Shown: positions 37,711 through 50,881 of the stretch, piece after piece
How the letters are laid out: every line of letters begins with the position of its first letter
Numbering within the stretch: the stretch's first letter is position 1
Source of the DNA: Ptychodera flava
Taxonomy: Eukaryota > Hemichordata > Enteropneusta > Ptychoderidae
Direction of reading: 5' to 3'
NCBI RefSeq assembly: GCF_041260155.1
Contig: NC_091944.1
Coordinates: forward strand, 27,699,832 to 27,763,831
Length of the DNA: 64,000 nucleotides
Position numbers and translations under genes: made by a program
The notes under the pieces: generated by a model
What the model saw: only the letters and a program-made list of their open reading frames with translations
The model's database searches: none
What the model was told of the DNA's origin: nothing

Positions 37711-38739
37711 GAAATGACAGAGCCCGTTAGGGCAACGATTGGCTAGATACAAGTATGCGAATAAACCTATTATTTGAATGCGATGTATTATACACGTCGT
37801 AGAGTTGTCGCGAGAATCAAGATTCTGACTGAAATATATTTACCTATCGCGTTTACTCGATCTACACATGCGCAAATCGTGATTTCATTATACAACTTGG
37901 TAAATCCAGAATAAGATCGCACATTGCGGTCATCCAGGCCAGCGCGTTTCGCAGGAAAAGTAATGCTCAATATGCGCAATAACTTGCCGATATGACTTTA
38001 TTTTTTTACAAAATCACAGACTTGAACCTAGTCTAGGGCGTTGCAGGCATTGGCCCTAGCACGGTTACTCCCAGCAGTCTCCAGACGGTGGCACTAAAAT
38101 CATGGCTAAAGCGTATGCAAAATTTCATACGCATCTAAAACTTGTCTTTTTTTCACCAAAAACAAACCATTCTTTGAAACATACAAGAGAAAATTAAACT
38201 AAAAAAACCCGGAACGGGAAAGACAATTTTAAGATAGTTACAACCATATCAATGGTGTATAGAGCAATCAGATTATTTTAACAAATCTACTGGGCGGTTC
38301 CTTTGGCATTGATCGTCTAAAGTGCGAAAAAATGTAAGTCCGAACATTTGTCCCAAGATGCATTCTGAAGTCTGAAAATGCTTGCTTGTTTCTTAGTAAG
38401 CTCCTCGTGATACCTCGCCAGATGCCGGTTTGCGTCCACATTCTCTTATAAATCAAGCTTCGGCTACGTCCTCACTCAAGGGTTTACCCTGAAGATATTT
38501 GCAACCTTTCGGTTGTTATTGATGTTCATTGTCTCAGTGCAGACTTACAGTGTCTCTAGATCTACAGTGCAGTGGTGTAACCGCGAGGTGGGCAGGCGAG
38601 ACATATAAGTAGAACGTTACCTCAAAGCGGTGTACCGATAGTAAACTTTGCATTTATTACACCGACCGCCACTTTGTTTCTTTTATACAGACAGAATTTC
38701 TGACTTGCACCAGACAGGCTTTCTCAACAGTAAAGATGC

Positions 38740-39721
38740 CATGGATGTATGAATAATTTGGTTTCAATACAAAAATAGGTAAATCTTTGCATTTATGTAC
38801 TCTTGATTATTCATATCAATGTACCAATCTGATTAAAATCAGATGTAGAGTACGGCGACGTCTTCTTATGCGTACGCGGTATTCTCTCGCTGTCGACTCT
38901 CACTAGTAGTGGTCGACTCTCACTAGTAGTGAGAGGCGACAGCGAGAGAATACCGCGTACGCATTAAGAGGACGTCGCCGTATTCCACATTTGATTTTAA
39001 TCAGATTGATCAATGTACTTGATTAGACTGGGTTGGCTGTAAATGGACATGTGTGTAATAAAACGGATATTGGAAATTTACCTTAATGTGGATTCGCTAT
39101 ACGTGGTATCTTATGAGGGAACTATAAACATTTTTTTCATATACAACAATAGGTAAATCTGTGTATTTATTTACTCTTGATTATTGATATTAATGTACTT
39201 GATTATACTAGGGTTGTTACAAATGCATGTGTGAGCAAGAAATTGGATTTATGAATTTCATCGAAATGATGATTCACTATACATGGTAGTGTATGAGAGA
39301 ACTATGAACATTTTTTTTTTCGAATATAAAACATATAACAACATCTGTGCATTTATAGACATTTGATAATTTATATACACTTTGTCACCTGTCCAATACG
39401 TTTTTGACTCTTGTCTTTCATGAGTTTTAACTGTTCAAGATGTTTAATGTGGCAAACTGCTTCATCTCCTTTGCTTGCGAAGCTTGTCGATAATGTGTGC
39501 GTATTCAATTTGAAAGAACCAATGTATTTCGTCGGCAATTTCCTATTCAGGAAACAACACATGAACAATCAAAGGTTTGGCCTTAAAATCATTTTTTGTT
39601 AAAAGTGACCCTCCCCAAGATAGATTTATAAAAAGTGACCCTCCCCCTTGGACAGTTTTCTAAAGGGTTACCCTCCCCCGATCCCCTGGCCCATCCGCTG
39701 TAATTACTGAATTCTCCCTTA
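38740..39721. repeat. satellite-monomer tract, unit C copy
   Basis: Counterpart of 22080-23050, including the CCCTCCCC phrases and the TGAATTCTCCCTTAA end. A minus-strand frame (39371-39568) matches one in unit B (22699-22896) with two or three residue changes, which reflects DNA duplication only. Confidence 0.55.
38825..39008. mobile_element. palindromic MITE, Mutator-like, unit C copy
   Basis: Same insertion as 22173-22335, with an extra ~20 bases at the hairpin tip where GTCGACTCTCACTAGTAGTG is partly duplicated. Confidence 0.72.
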
Positions 39722-39870
39722 ACACAGCCAAACCTTTAATAATTGTTAGGTTACTTTGTGTAAGAAATGAGCGACAGTCACTGAACTTTCTTTACGACTG
39801 TTTCATTTCAAAATCATGTCGAGACAGCCTGTAGCCGTATAATGTTCGCTATTATTGTTGACAACGGAAA

Positions 39871-39876
39871 TTTATT
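39871..39876 (-). terminator. candidate polyadenylation signal of gene C
   Basis: AATAAA on the minus strand, about 260 bases beyond the gene C stop, in the same context as in B and D. Confidence 0.35.
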
Positions 39877-40137
39877 CCGCTTGAGGTCTGGAATTCATCG
39901 ATTGGCCGAAAAGTACCATACACAATGTGTAGTTTTTGTGAGACTATTTCTTTGTATGTAATGTATTTCAAGACGAATGTGTAAGAGTTGTTTCGCAGAA
40001 CAAATATTATTAGTTACTGTTATGTCTCTTTAAATTCGTAAATAACGCCACTTCGCTGATTATCAACAATTCGATTGGAAGCCGCCTGTGAAGTACTGAA
40101 CATTTCTTCGCCAGTTCGAGCGCTGTGTCCATAACTA

Positions 40138-43100
40138 TTAAACACGGTCCTCGATTTCCTCTGGGTGGCCAGTAAACTCTTCCTCAGTTTCCTCGGCTAC
40201 CTTAGCGTCATCCAATGCTTGCTGGGAGCGTCGTCGTCTTGCCTTGACCATTTTATAGGCAAGTGGTAGCGCCACAAAGGCAAGCAGTGTCGCCGCACCG
40301 TAAGCACAAGCCGATAATATAAAGGCCTGGTCGTAGATGCCAAAATGGTCCCGCATTAGTCCTGTGAGAGAAGCGAGGATATATTAGATAATCTGCTAAG
40401 AAACATCGGGTGATGTGAGCTCTGCCCGTGGCATAGTGGTAGAAGTCCGTGTGAGGATCGGTTTTTGTTTCACTAACGTAAGGTCAGTAATATCAATATC
40501 TAGTGCTGTGCAGTAGGCTTAGACAAACCCGGCGCTGAGATCTTTGCTGCGGTCCAGAGTGACTGTATATCGACAACACTTTATCGACAAAACGTTACTG
40601 TACTCCTTCGATGTGCAACTTTATGATGAACGGTTCTGCGATTACTGTCATATGAGCACTCTAGTGCCATCACACTTACCCAGGCGTGCGATTATCTGTC
40701 TTTAAGTTTCCTTGCCTGGTAGTACACTTGAAAAATTACGATGACATAGACATAACGTAATTTTGCCTAATCATGTTGAGATTTTTTTACTCCAAATAAA
40801 TGAAGTGCAACAATATTGACCAAAGCGATCCCAATTAGCGATATTTGTTGTTCTTAGACACAATGTGCTGACTCATAATGAGCAGTCATATCCTTCACCC
40901 CTCCCACATCAAAACTTTTTGGCAACCCACTACGTTTCGTTTAAGGCGACTTTAACTGGGTGGGGTAATATTTTTAAAACATACTCCATGCAGATGTGCA
41001 CAAAAAAGCACAGCCGACCCTTCTTTTCTAAATACCTGGCACGCTCCGCTGTGACTGAAAATTGCAACGACTGCATGATGAATGAAGACCACAGAGTTAG
41101 TTTAGAGTTGGTAAACTTGCTCCAAGTCTGTGGGCACCTAGACTGAATACATCGCTCGAGGGCGCCCTCCCTGGGGTTGGCAAGCCATTAACTGCTGCCG
41201 AGAGAAAGCCAAGCGACTGGGGCCAGTCTATACATATCATAGTGCCGGGAGACATTCATTATATAAAACTACATTGCCAAATTAGTAAACAAATTGAAGT
41301 ATATCGATTTGATATACACTGCGCAATGAGTTAGGCAATTCATCATCCTCAAACTGTCAGCGGATCCTCGAGAATGGATTGGCAACTCATTATGGTCTCT
41401 AATTTCTAATAGTATTTTGAAAGCAACGTTGAATCTCAGTTTCAAATAAGATATTACCGGTACATATATCTCATTTTTTGGTGATCTACACAATTATATC
41501 AGGAAATTATCTCACCTGTGAGGGGCCCGACGATAAGAGCCGTAGTTCCACTAAATTGATATGTTACTGATATTGCATATCCGATTCTAGCGCGTCCAAG
41601 GTAATAAGCAATATTGACACTTAAGAGGACCATATAGCCACCCATACAGCCACCGAAAACTACCATTAATCCTATGAGAGCTGACACGTAAAAAATCGAA
41701 AGATAAGACAGCTGTCATGTATTTCATCGCTTACTGTGTGTTTCTTGCGAAACTTGGATAAATGATCTTGTACAATCATGATGGGCAGAGTGTCAATGCA
41801 GGTCCGTAGCGCTAAACTTTCAAAATAATTTTCATATCTTGATGATCAGATATATTAATGCCAGTTTCAAATTTCACCACGTTATTGATTAATTACCCGA
41901 AAAGCAAGGGTAACGCTTGGGCGTCTCAACAGTGGACTTATCTCGATTTTGTCAGGAAACATCCTCGGTCACCTTTTTACATCCCCAGCTGGACATGAAC
42001 AGCTATGAGGACAGTCAGCTGGGCGAGATTTACACGGAATACATACTCCCTTAGTAGCGTTGGTGAACGACGAATGCAAAGTGCGTAATAATTGTAATTT
42101 GTAGCAATGTTTTAAACATTTATTACCTGCAATAGAATTCAAGAACAGTGACAGGGTCACGCTAACACTACATATTGCGAAACACAAAGCGTACAGGACA
42201 TTGGGTTTCACTTTAGGTAGATTGCCAATGCCCCCTATCGTTGGTCGTCCGATCAACTGCCCTAAACCGATCGCTGCTGGAATGAAGGCTGCTTTTGTGG
42301 CTGAAATGCCGATGTCCCTTGCTCGTCTAACCTGCAAAGACATTCGAAGGAGAGATACAGTACATACAGTGTCATGAAGGTCTGAATACCCTGAAACTGC
42401 CTTCATCGTTATTCAAAAGTAATTCCATGTTTTCATAATTTTTCTAACAATTTTATATTTTTAGATAAAACAAATACCTTTATCTGTATTTCTCAAAAAA
42501 AGTATACCGATCATAAGAATCAGCCATGAGTTTATAATTTGTTGCTAAATTTTGACGTGTTTCGGCGGGTTCTAGTTAATCTCTGTAGCCCGACCTCTGG
42601 TTTGTAACTGCCGAGTGGAGTGTATCCAAGGACCAATCAAGAAACTGTACTATTCATATTTTCATTGATTTATGCCTGATGATATAGTTGTGATGACTAA
42701 AATGCACTGATTTTTTTGCAAGAAGTAGGAAATATGTTGTCAACGAGCAAGTATGTGTATGCCGGTGAAAAGCTGAGAGTCTATTCGCGACTGAGACTGT
42801 ATAGTGACCGTGTTGACATTCAATAACAGCGCCGTTCTTTTACTTAAGACTTTGTTTTTGATAGTTCGTGATGTAACAACACTGCTCTCGGTAAAACAGA
42901 ACTAGGAAAGGATTAAACTTACTATGTGAGTCGTCAATGTCACCGCTCCGAACCCTTGTAAAACCATTACAAATAATAGAATTATAAACACAGGCTCCTT
43001 GAACAGGGAAAAGTCATACAGCGAATCGAAAAATGAAGTTATGCTATAATTGCATGCTGCACGTCCTTGTTTTCCGATACTTGAAGAGACCGAGTTTTTA

Positions 43101-46100
43101 TCTTCGGTGTGGACCTTTTTGTACTTCGATATATCATTGTCCTTGTCCGGCGTGAGTTTTGTTTTCGAATATTTACTTTCTCCGTTCTGGTCATTACACT
43201 CATCCTGATTGGCGTTACATTGTCCATGTGACATTTGTAAATTCTCGTCGGTGACCTCCGGCACCTGTGAGTACTCTTTTTTCGCTTGTAATGGCCTGAA
43301 GAGGGCGCCTGCTACGCAGATATGTAAACAAAATGCTGACAAGACCATGTGAAGTCCTCGCCACCCGTAGGTGTCTATGAGAGCTTGGCCACCGATAGAC
43401 ATAATAAATTGGCCCATTCCAGCGCCTGCCAGAGCCAGTCCCATGGCAACTGAAAGCCTCTTCCTGAAATATATCCCCATCATCTCTATGGCGGAGAGAT
43501 GAGTGATGCCGAAACCACAACCTGGTGAGGAATAACAAAAAGGAGTAGATTGAGCCACAGAGAAACATAGACAGAGTAAACGGCTATTGTTTAGGGCGTG
43601 AAGCGGTTACGTAAGCAATCCATGTTTGCCTCGCCTCACGAAGCTCTTGGCTCTCTTTTCCGAAGAGTGCCGACCATGCACCCTTCGGTAATTTTCGGAT
43701 TTTCACCAATTGTTAAGCGAAAGTATTTACGACAAAGTTTGTGTTGTTGTTGTCGTGTGGTGCTGATCGGAATTGATGTGCTGGCGAAAACAGGAGTGTT
43801 TTGAGCTTCAGGAAAGTGAGTTTTACCGTTTTAAAAATTCCTCTCATATTTTTATGAATATATAATGAGTGTGTTTGAACCAAATTTGAAAGTCTTTGAT
43901 CGATACTGTCTGGTTTTACTTAATGGTTTACGGTCAGTCATACCCTCTTTTACACGTGCGTCAAGGAAGGACATGTTTATGAAACTGCTGGCGTGTTATG
44001 TATTGATTGGCGTGAAGCAGTGTTTCTGGCCTGAGAGCTCACAAAGTAACTATGGTTGCTACGCGACTGGCAGTACGATGCCATCTCGTTGTATTTTTCG
44101 CATAATCTCGTGTAATTATCAACCACAATACAAACAAAGCCTCCAAAAAGTTTAACACCTTTGAAGCTCATTTTAATATATAAAGCCAATAGTCTACCGA
44201 GACGACCATGGAACAAAAGGCATGCAAGTGTTGCCACTCTGTCCATGTTTCTCTGTGATTGAGCCAAGTAATCGCTCTCTTCGTGTTTCTATAAACACAA
44301 ATACGGAATTCTATATAGATATAAATAATAGATATAAATATTAATCTATGTGACCGTGACATTCGAGTACGCCAGCTATAGACTATACTACATCCATATT
44401 GTATTCATCTGTCATACAAGGATCTTGGAGTCATACTTGAAGTGGAAATTATAATGGCACGAAGCACAACCACTCAACAACACAGTCGCAAGTAAGTTTG
44501 GTCAATTAGACGCGGGGGGGGGGGGGCAGAATAGTGTGGAAGGAGGAGAGAATAATAGCCCCTAGGCTAACCTTTCTGTTTTAATAGCTAACTCTTTTCT
44601 CATAACTGTGATCACAGGGTATCGCGAGAAATATTCATCTAGAAGTTATGAATATGATCAATAAATGTCATGCATTCAAGTAAACTTGTTTTCATTATAC
44701 AAGCGTTACCTGTGTCTAGAGTGTGCCTATTACTTTACCCTAGCTATCTCTGTCTAGTATTTCAAAGAAAAACAGTCCATATCTGTTATCACTCTCGCAG
44801 TTCATAAGGTAGTCGTCGTCTTCTACTACCTTATGGGCTGCTGACGAGTTGTTTGATCAGGGCGATGAGTCCCTACGTTGGTGATCGGCAGAAAAATTAA
44901 TGAAGGGGATTAGGGAGGGAAATTAACAGATATGGACTGTTTTCTTTGAAATACTATACGGAGATAGCTAGGGTAAAGTAATAGGCACACACTAGACACA
45001 TGTAAGGCTTGTATAATGAAACAAGTTCACTTTAATACATGACATTTATTGATCATATTCATAACTTCTAGATGAATATTGCTCGTGATACCTTGTGCTG
45101 TGATCGGTTAGAATGCATGCCTAAAATATAAATTTATTTGCGACTATATTGAATCACTTCTTTCCATTGTTTTGTCGCGTTCGCCGGGAATCTCAGATGA
45201 AAACAAATTTTAAAACCACTGGCAGTCTGTTGTGGCTGTTATTCATGAAATACACAACCAAAGAAATATTGTCTAAAAAGGACATTGGTCTCACCTATGA
45301 GAATGCCATAAGTGAAATACAACTGGTAGATATTTGTAGTGAATGAGCTTGACATATGACCAATGGACGCCATGATGCCACCGGCCATGACAGAAGTACG
45401 GTGTCCGAATTTTCTTGACAGGGCTAAGCTAAGTGGACCAAGCATGGTAAACGTGAAAATGGCCAGAGATCCAATCCACGCTGTAAAAAAGGAAACAAGG
45501 CCACTGTGACGTCACAATCATACGAATTTTCTGTATAGATTTTGATTGGTTTTAGCATAGCTTGTACACATTGTAGTAGGAAACACGCTTAAGTTTCCAT
45601 GAATCCCCCCCCCCCAGTGTTAGGCGAACGTACCAGTCTACCAGCACTGCTCTACCAGATAGCAACAACTTAACAACAAGTGTAAAACAATATATATATT
45701 TTTACTAAAATGTATTAATGTATTTATTTATTTACTCTTGTTTGACCCAGTATCCACAGATTTACTCTTGGAGTAGTTTGCAAATATAACCTCATCAACT
45801 TCTCTTTTCAAATTACACATTTGCTTTTATGAGTAATTTGTAATATTGCAACATTCAGCTGTAAGGCCCCCAACAGTTTTGATAAATTTGAAAGTATGAA
45901 GATCAAATTATCCCAAATTAGTTCCAATCGTGTTTTTGATCACAAAAAATGATATAAGTCTGAGACAATTTTTTTGGAAGTAAAATTTCGTACACGTAAG
46001 ACTGGATCGACTCGGCTAAAGTGAAATTAAACATGATTGGTGTTTGTATGTCGTCCTTCCAATTATTTTCACATGAGGGCGTTCTACATATTTTCAGGCT

Positions 46101-46403
46101 GACAAGCACCGTGACTACTAGTAGTGGTAATCTCTACCGAGGATTGTGACGACTGGCCCATCCTTTTTCAAGGTGCACCAAACAGTTCAACTAACCTGTG
46201 GCTGCCTTGGATTCGTTGTATGCATCCAGATATGCGGCAAAGAAAACACTGAATGAATACAAATTTCCGGCCGATATAGTGGTGGTTAGAAAGGTAGCAA
46301 AGACAATGAACCATCCCCATCCACCGTCGGGAGGACTCGGCCAATCTCTAGCGAGGTTCGGCTTGTTTTTCGACGCCTCATCTTTCAAACCCGTGGCGGT
46401 CAT
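40138..46403 (-). CDS. SLC16/MCT-like major facilitator transporter, gene C (complete, 528 aa)
   Basis: The intact member. Exons: 46196-46403, 45295-45480, 42923-43521, 42127-42331, 41516-41680, 40138-40361; all introns GT-AG. The sum is 1587 bases, exactly 528 codons plus stop. Start ATG at 46403 is followed by a short hydrophilic N-terminus and D26-GGWGW-31, the SLC16 helix 1 signature. Helices 2-3 are in exon 2, 4-7 with a ~90-residue charged loop in exon 3, 8-9 in exon 4, 10-11 in exon 5, 12 plus an Arg-rich then acidic tail in exon 6. Helix 8 keeps the arginine (R360 in GRP) but has Q356 where rat MCT1 has Asp302, and Y49 stands where MCT1 has Lys38. Proton-lactate symport of the MCT1 type is therefore doubtful. 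Substrate unknown. Confidence 0.92.
43556..44257. mobile_element. hAT-like MITE in intron 2 of gene C
   Basis: Inverted termini CACAGAGAAACATAGACAGA and ACTCTGTCCATGTTTCTCTG(TG). ATTGAGCC occurs on both sides with one base shared with the terminus, a 7-8 base target duplication. Genes B (27581-27620) and D (62881-62920) lack the insert. Two internal plus-strand frames (43598-43804, 43865-44155) resemble no transposase. Confidence 0.75.
44613..45097. mobile_element. hAT-like fold-back in intron 2 of gene C
   Basis: About 180-base inverted arms, beginning CACAGGGTATCGCGAG on the left and CACAAGGTATCACGAG (inverse) on the right, flanked by CTGTGAT(C). The arms include CATATTCATAACTTCTAG and its inverse. 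Absent from gene B at about 30330. No coding capacity. Confidence 0.75.
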
Positions 46404-46519
46404 TGCAAAGAGTTCGACTCTCTTACGTTAAATGGCAATCTACAGAAAGAAATAGATGAAAAACGAAAAATACCGTTAAGGACAGTGTGCTCATATTTCG
46501 TTTGAACTGGTCCATCAAG

Positions 46520-47150
<631 letters not shown>

Positions 47151-47957
47151 TTTACACTAGAAAGACAGTGTACGTTGGGATATCTCAAATACATGTAATG
47201 ATATTATGTCCCGCTCTTTGTCTTTCTTATGACAACTAATATAAACATAAACAACAATACAAACAACAACAACAATTACCCGATCTCTGGGCCACCTGTT
47301 TTGAACCATGAACACTTGGGCGTCATCGCGCCTGCTCAAGCTATTGCGTATCGATGAGCAAGCAAGTCACAGTATCCGGTGTTCTTGGCAAAATACAGCA
47401 CAAACCATAATTAACTTGTCAGGAGAACAGACCGATCTCTCTAGTTTTATATATGCTAGGGCACACATGGTGAGTTTGTTGGTAGAGTTCGTTCTTTAAG
47501 CAGAATAATAGATTGATTTTTGGTCAACGACCGCACACACCATGTGTGTACACACGTGTGCGAGCATGTGTCATGGCCATGTACGAAGACTTCTCAACAG
47601 ACGGTGACAGCGCCCATTGGTTTTCTTCCTCAACCATTGCAATGTCGATCCCGTTTCAGTGTGTTTACTGAAGAATTTACTAAAGGGTTGCCACAAATGA
47701 GAACGAAAAATAGCTTGATCTAGCCCTATTGTAAAGCAGATACATTTTCCTTTATAAACTAAATTGTCACTATGTCAGCACGTACGGCAATTCTAATTGC
47801 GTTATTCAAGGATTAATGGAACATCACAATTAAAGAAATCTCCACGATTTGGTGGTTGGATAGTGAAGGGGCCGACCATAATATGTTTATTGCTCGACGC
47901 CACATCTTTTTCTACAAAAATGAGGTGAAATTTATATAGAAGCACAGTCACTCACTG

Positions 47958-48475
47958 CATAGGGGAAAGAAATCAGTCCCATGGGGTGGGGAGAGAGGTT
48001 TTTTGGTGCAACGGTTTACCTTATTTGATTATATTAATTTTGACTGAGATATTTCAAATAAAGAGTTCAACTCCAAACCGTCTGACTGTTTCCTTTATTG
48101 CTACAAGAAATTTTATTAATTTTGACTGTGATATTTCAAATAAAGAGTTCAACTCCACACCGTATGACAGCCGTCCCACACGCATTAAAATATTTCACTA
48201 CGTGTTTGACGGCTGTGGTGTTGACTCAATCACTTAATCCACTGATACGGACAGCGGATTAGCAAGTTGGCAATGTTTTCGGAGCAATTACAGTGGTGTA
48301 TACACATGTTGAAGAGGAGATAAGGACTTGTCGGTAATATTATAAAGCAGTCAGACGGTGTGGAGTTGAACTCTTTATTTGAATATCACAGTCAAAATTA
48401 ATAAAATCAAATAAGGTAAACCGTTGCACAAAAAACCTCCTCCCCACCCCAGGGTCCTTTCATCTGTTCCCTGTG
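47958..48475. mobile_element. hAT-like fold-back, unit D only
   Basis: Inverted ends of about 125 bases (CATAGGGGAAAG on the left, CACAGGGAACAG as the inverse of the right end). They include TGCAACGGTTTACCTTATTT and GAGTTCAACTCCA. CTCACTG flanks both sides (47951-47957, 48476-48482). Units B (about 18190) and C (about 33925) have the empty site CAGTCACTCAGGACTGTAAC. A ~50-base part of the left arm is repeated in tandem (48036-48085, 48118-48168). Confidence 0.75.
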
Positions 48476-48892
48476 CTCACTGTAACCGTGATCGTGGTGA
48501 GGTGCCGTGAATAATTAAAACACGCGCAAGGCAAAAGTAACTTCCTCGTTTAGGGGGTGGGGTTGGCTGTATTTCGATTATCATGCGCAAAAATCGCACT
48601 ACATGTTTTCATATCAACATCTCGCTCCACGTTTTACTGTATCGCAAAATATACCTCTATACTGTTTGGCGTGTACCAGGCTAGTATGGCACCTGCGCTA
48701 CGTCATTCTTTTGACATACAAGTGGTTAATATTTTACACATGGTGTAAAATAACGTAACAATCAAGTTTGGATACTATAGCTGCGTTGTTATCGAGTTGG
48801 CACTGAACAAAAAATTGATTTTAAAAGGGGTATGCCAGTGTGGTGAGAGCGTATGCATGAAGCGTGATTTGGCCATGGTCCCTCCACATGAG

Positions 48893-48990
48893 GGACGTGA
48901 TTTGGCCGAGTATTTTTGTCTGTTGCTTCTCAACTAGGTGACTGGATGCTGTATGTTGTGGGATCGAACCAAACCGATTGAAAACACTGT
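48893..48990 (+). repeat. tRNA-like sequence, possible SINE head, unit D copy
   Basis: Counterpart of 18607-18690: ATTTGGCCGAGTATT and GGGATCGAACCAAACC at the spacing of A and B boxes. Confidence 0.35.
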
Positions 48991-49345
48991 ATATTCATAG
49001 CCACGTAATTACCGATTGTAGGTATGATACTGAATGAGGTATGGTTAGATTTTCGCACTTCCAAACTTTCGTTTAGGAAGGGTCGGAGGGGGTTCAGGCC
49101 AAAAGCACTTAGTTTCGTTTTCCGTGCGAAGCTTTAATTATCCACAGTCCCTAACGGTGACGATGCCAATCGATAGACGTGACACTTGACGGTTTCTGGA
49201 CGTTTCGGCACCAAGTCATTTCGGCCTCCCAATTTCCGACCCCAAGTTGTTTTGGCACCGCGACCAAGAAGTTTCAGCACCGCTCAAGGCTAGGCTACCT
49301 GTAGGTACTAGTGCTTGACCGTAATGTTATAAATCAAATTACTAA

Positions 49346-50857
49346 CCAGATATGAACTGTAAATGCTCACGTGTTTCATTATATATTGCAGTTATGTATA
49401 AATTTGAACATTTGCCACATGTTTGCAACTTCATTGAAAGTATTATGATCAACATAATAAACAATATTCACCACAGATTAACTCTATAGGTCATTAAGTA
49501 TTAAAATATGTAATTAACTGAAATAAAAATAATTAATTTCTTTGACTGCTATAATTGTCTGTGGTCAAGTCCTTCAAACTATATATTCAAAACTTTGAAA
49601 GCTCATTAGATATGCAAACTATTAATTAGCTGACATGAAAACTTAAGTGCGAAATGACTTCCAATATTGGTATAACCTGGTATAATCATCAATGTCATAG
49701 CATGTTATGCCAACTTTGATCAAATAAATCCAAGAATATATCCCTAATTAGGAACGTCAATTAAATACACACATTAGGAATTGGCTGAAGCAAAAATGCT
49801 TAATGCCTTTCAATAATGTTAGCTTACATAATAGTATCTTTAATGTACATAGCAAGTTTCATCAATTTTGGTCATTTAAATTCAAATATATATCCCTAAT
49901 TTCAAAAATTCATTAAATATGCAAATTAGGAGCTGGATGAAGTAAAAATGCTTAATGACTTTCAATAATGTCGTATCGTAGCATCTTTAATGTACATAGC
50001 AAGTTTTGTCGACTTTTGTTCAGTCAATACAGATAAATATCCCTGATTATGAAAGTTTATTAAATATGCAAATAAGGAATTGGCTAAAGTTCAAATGCTT
50101 AATGATTTTCAATAATGTTCTATCATAGTATCTTTAATGTACATAGCCAGTTTCATCAACTTTGGTCTCGTTAATTCAAATAAATACCCCTAATTAGGAA
50201 AGTTCATAAAATATGCAAATTAGGAAGTGGCTGATGTAAAAATGCTGAATGACATTTAATAATGTTCTATCATAGTATCTTTAATGTACATGGCAAGTTT
50301 CATCAATTTTGGTCATGTAACTTCAAATAGATATCCTTAATTTCAAAAATTCATTAAATATGCAAATTAGGATTTGCATGAAGTAAAAATGCTTAATGAC
50401 TTTCAATAAGGTTAAATCATAGTATCTTCAATATGCATACCAAGTTTCGTCAATTTTGATCGAGTAAATTTAGATATATACTCTTAATTAGGAAATTTCA
50501 TTAAACATGCAAATTAGTAATTATCTTTCACGTCACCCCTTAATATCTTTCAAAGCTGATATATCTTGGTGTGATCAACATTTGCAGCGAATCTCATCAA
50601 ATTATGTGCTGTCGTTGTCAATATATATCAGTTTTTTCTAAAATCATTAATTATGCAAATGAGCAAAAAGTAAGCAAGCCACACCCACCAAAAACTAATC
50701 AGTTCTTGCCATTTGCAAACTGAATCTATGTGCCAGATTTTATTCTGATCTGATGAGCCGTTTTTGAGATATTGAGTACACAGACAGACAGACGGACAGA
50801 CACACAGACAGACACACATCGCTGCGACATATGTCCACGTGTGTCAACACGTGAGCA
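49346..50857. mobile_element. satellite-cored element with TGCTCACGTGTT/AACACGTGAGCA ends, first copy
   Basis: Begins CCAGATATGAACTGTAAATG and ends CAACACGTGAGCA, with the CACGTG palindrome near both ends. The core is a run of ~147-base monomers (starts near 49841, 49988, 50135, 50282, 50429) with TAATGTACATAGCAAGTTT and AATATGCAAATTAGGA, followed by a CAGACAGACAG tract. Unit B at about 19041-19062 has the empty site ATTACTAAAAAGTATAG, so the insertion falls between A bases with little or no duplication. Sub-terminal inverted ends, a satellite and a T/A-run target recall Helentron-associated elements. No replicase is present. Confidence 0.65.
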
Positions 50858-50881
50858 AAAAAGTATAGATACTGCTATTAA

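Larger units (their letters stand above)
32507..46520. repeat. tandem segmental unit C (~14 kb)
   Basis: Colinear with unit B. It lacks the B-specific insertions at 16979, 23077 and 27692, and carries its own at 34002, 43556 and 44613. Confidence 0.8.

Noticed and set aside
43865-44155. 96-codon frame inside the hAT-like insert of gene C as a possible transposase
   Set aside because: No hAT catalytic or dimerisation motif, far too short, and the opposite strand is equally open.
44159-44362. Additional transporter exon on the minus strand in intron 2 of gene C
   Set aside because: Sequence belongs to the end of the inserted element plus intron shared with B and D; no MCT similarity.
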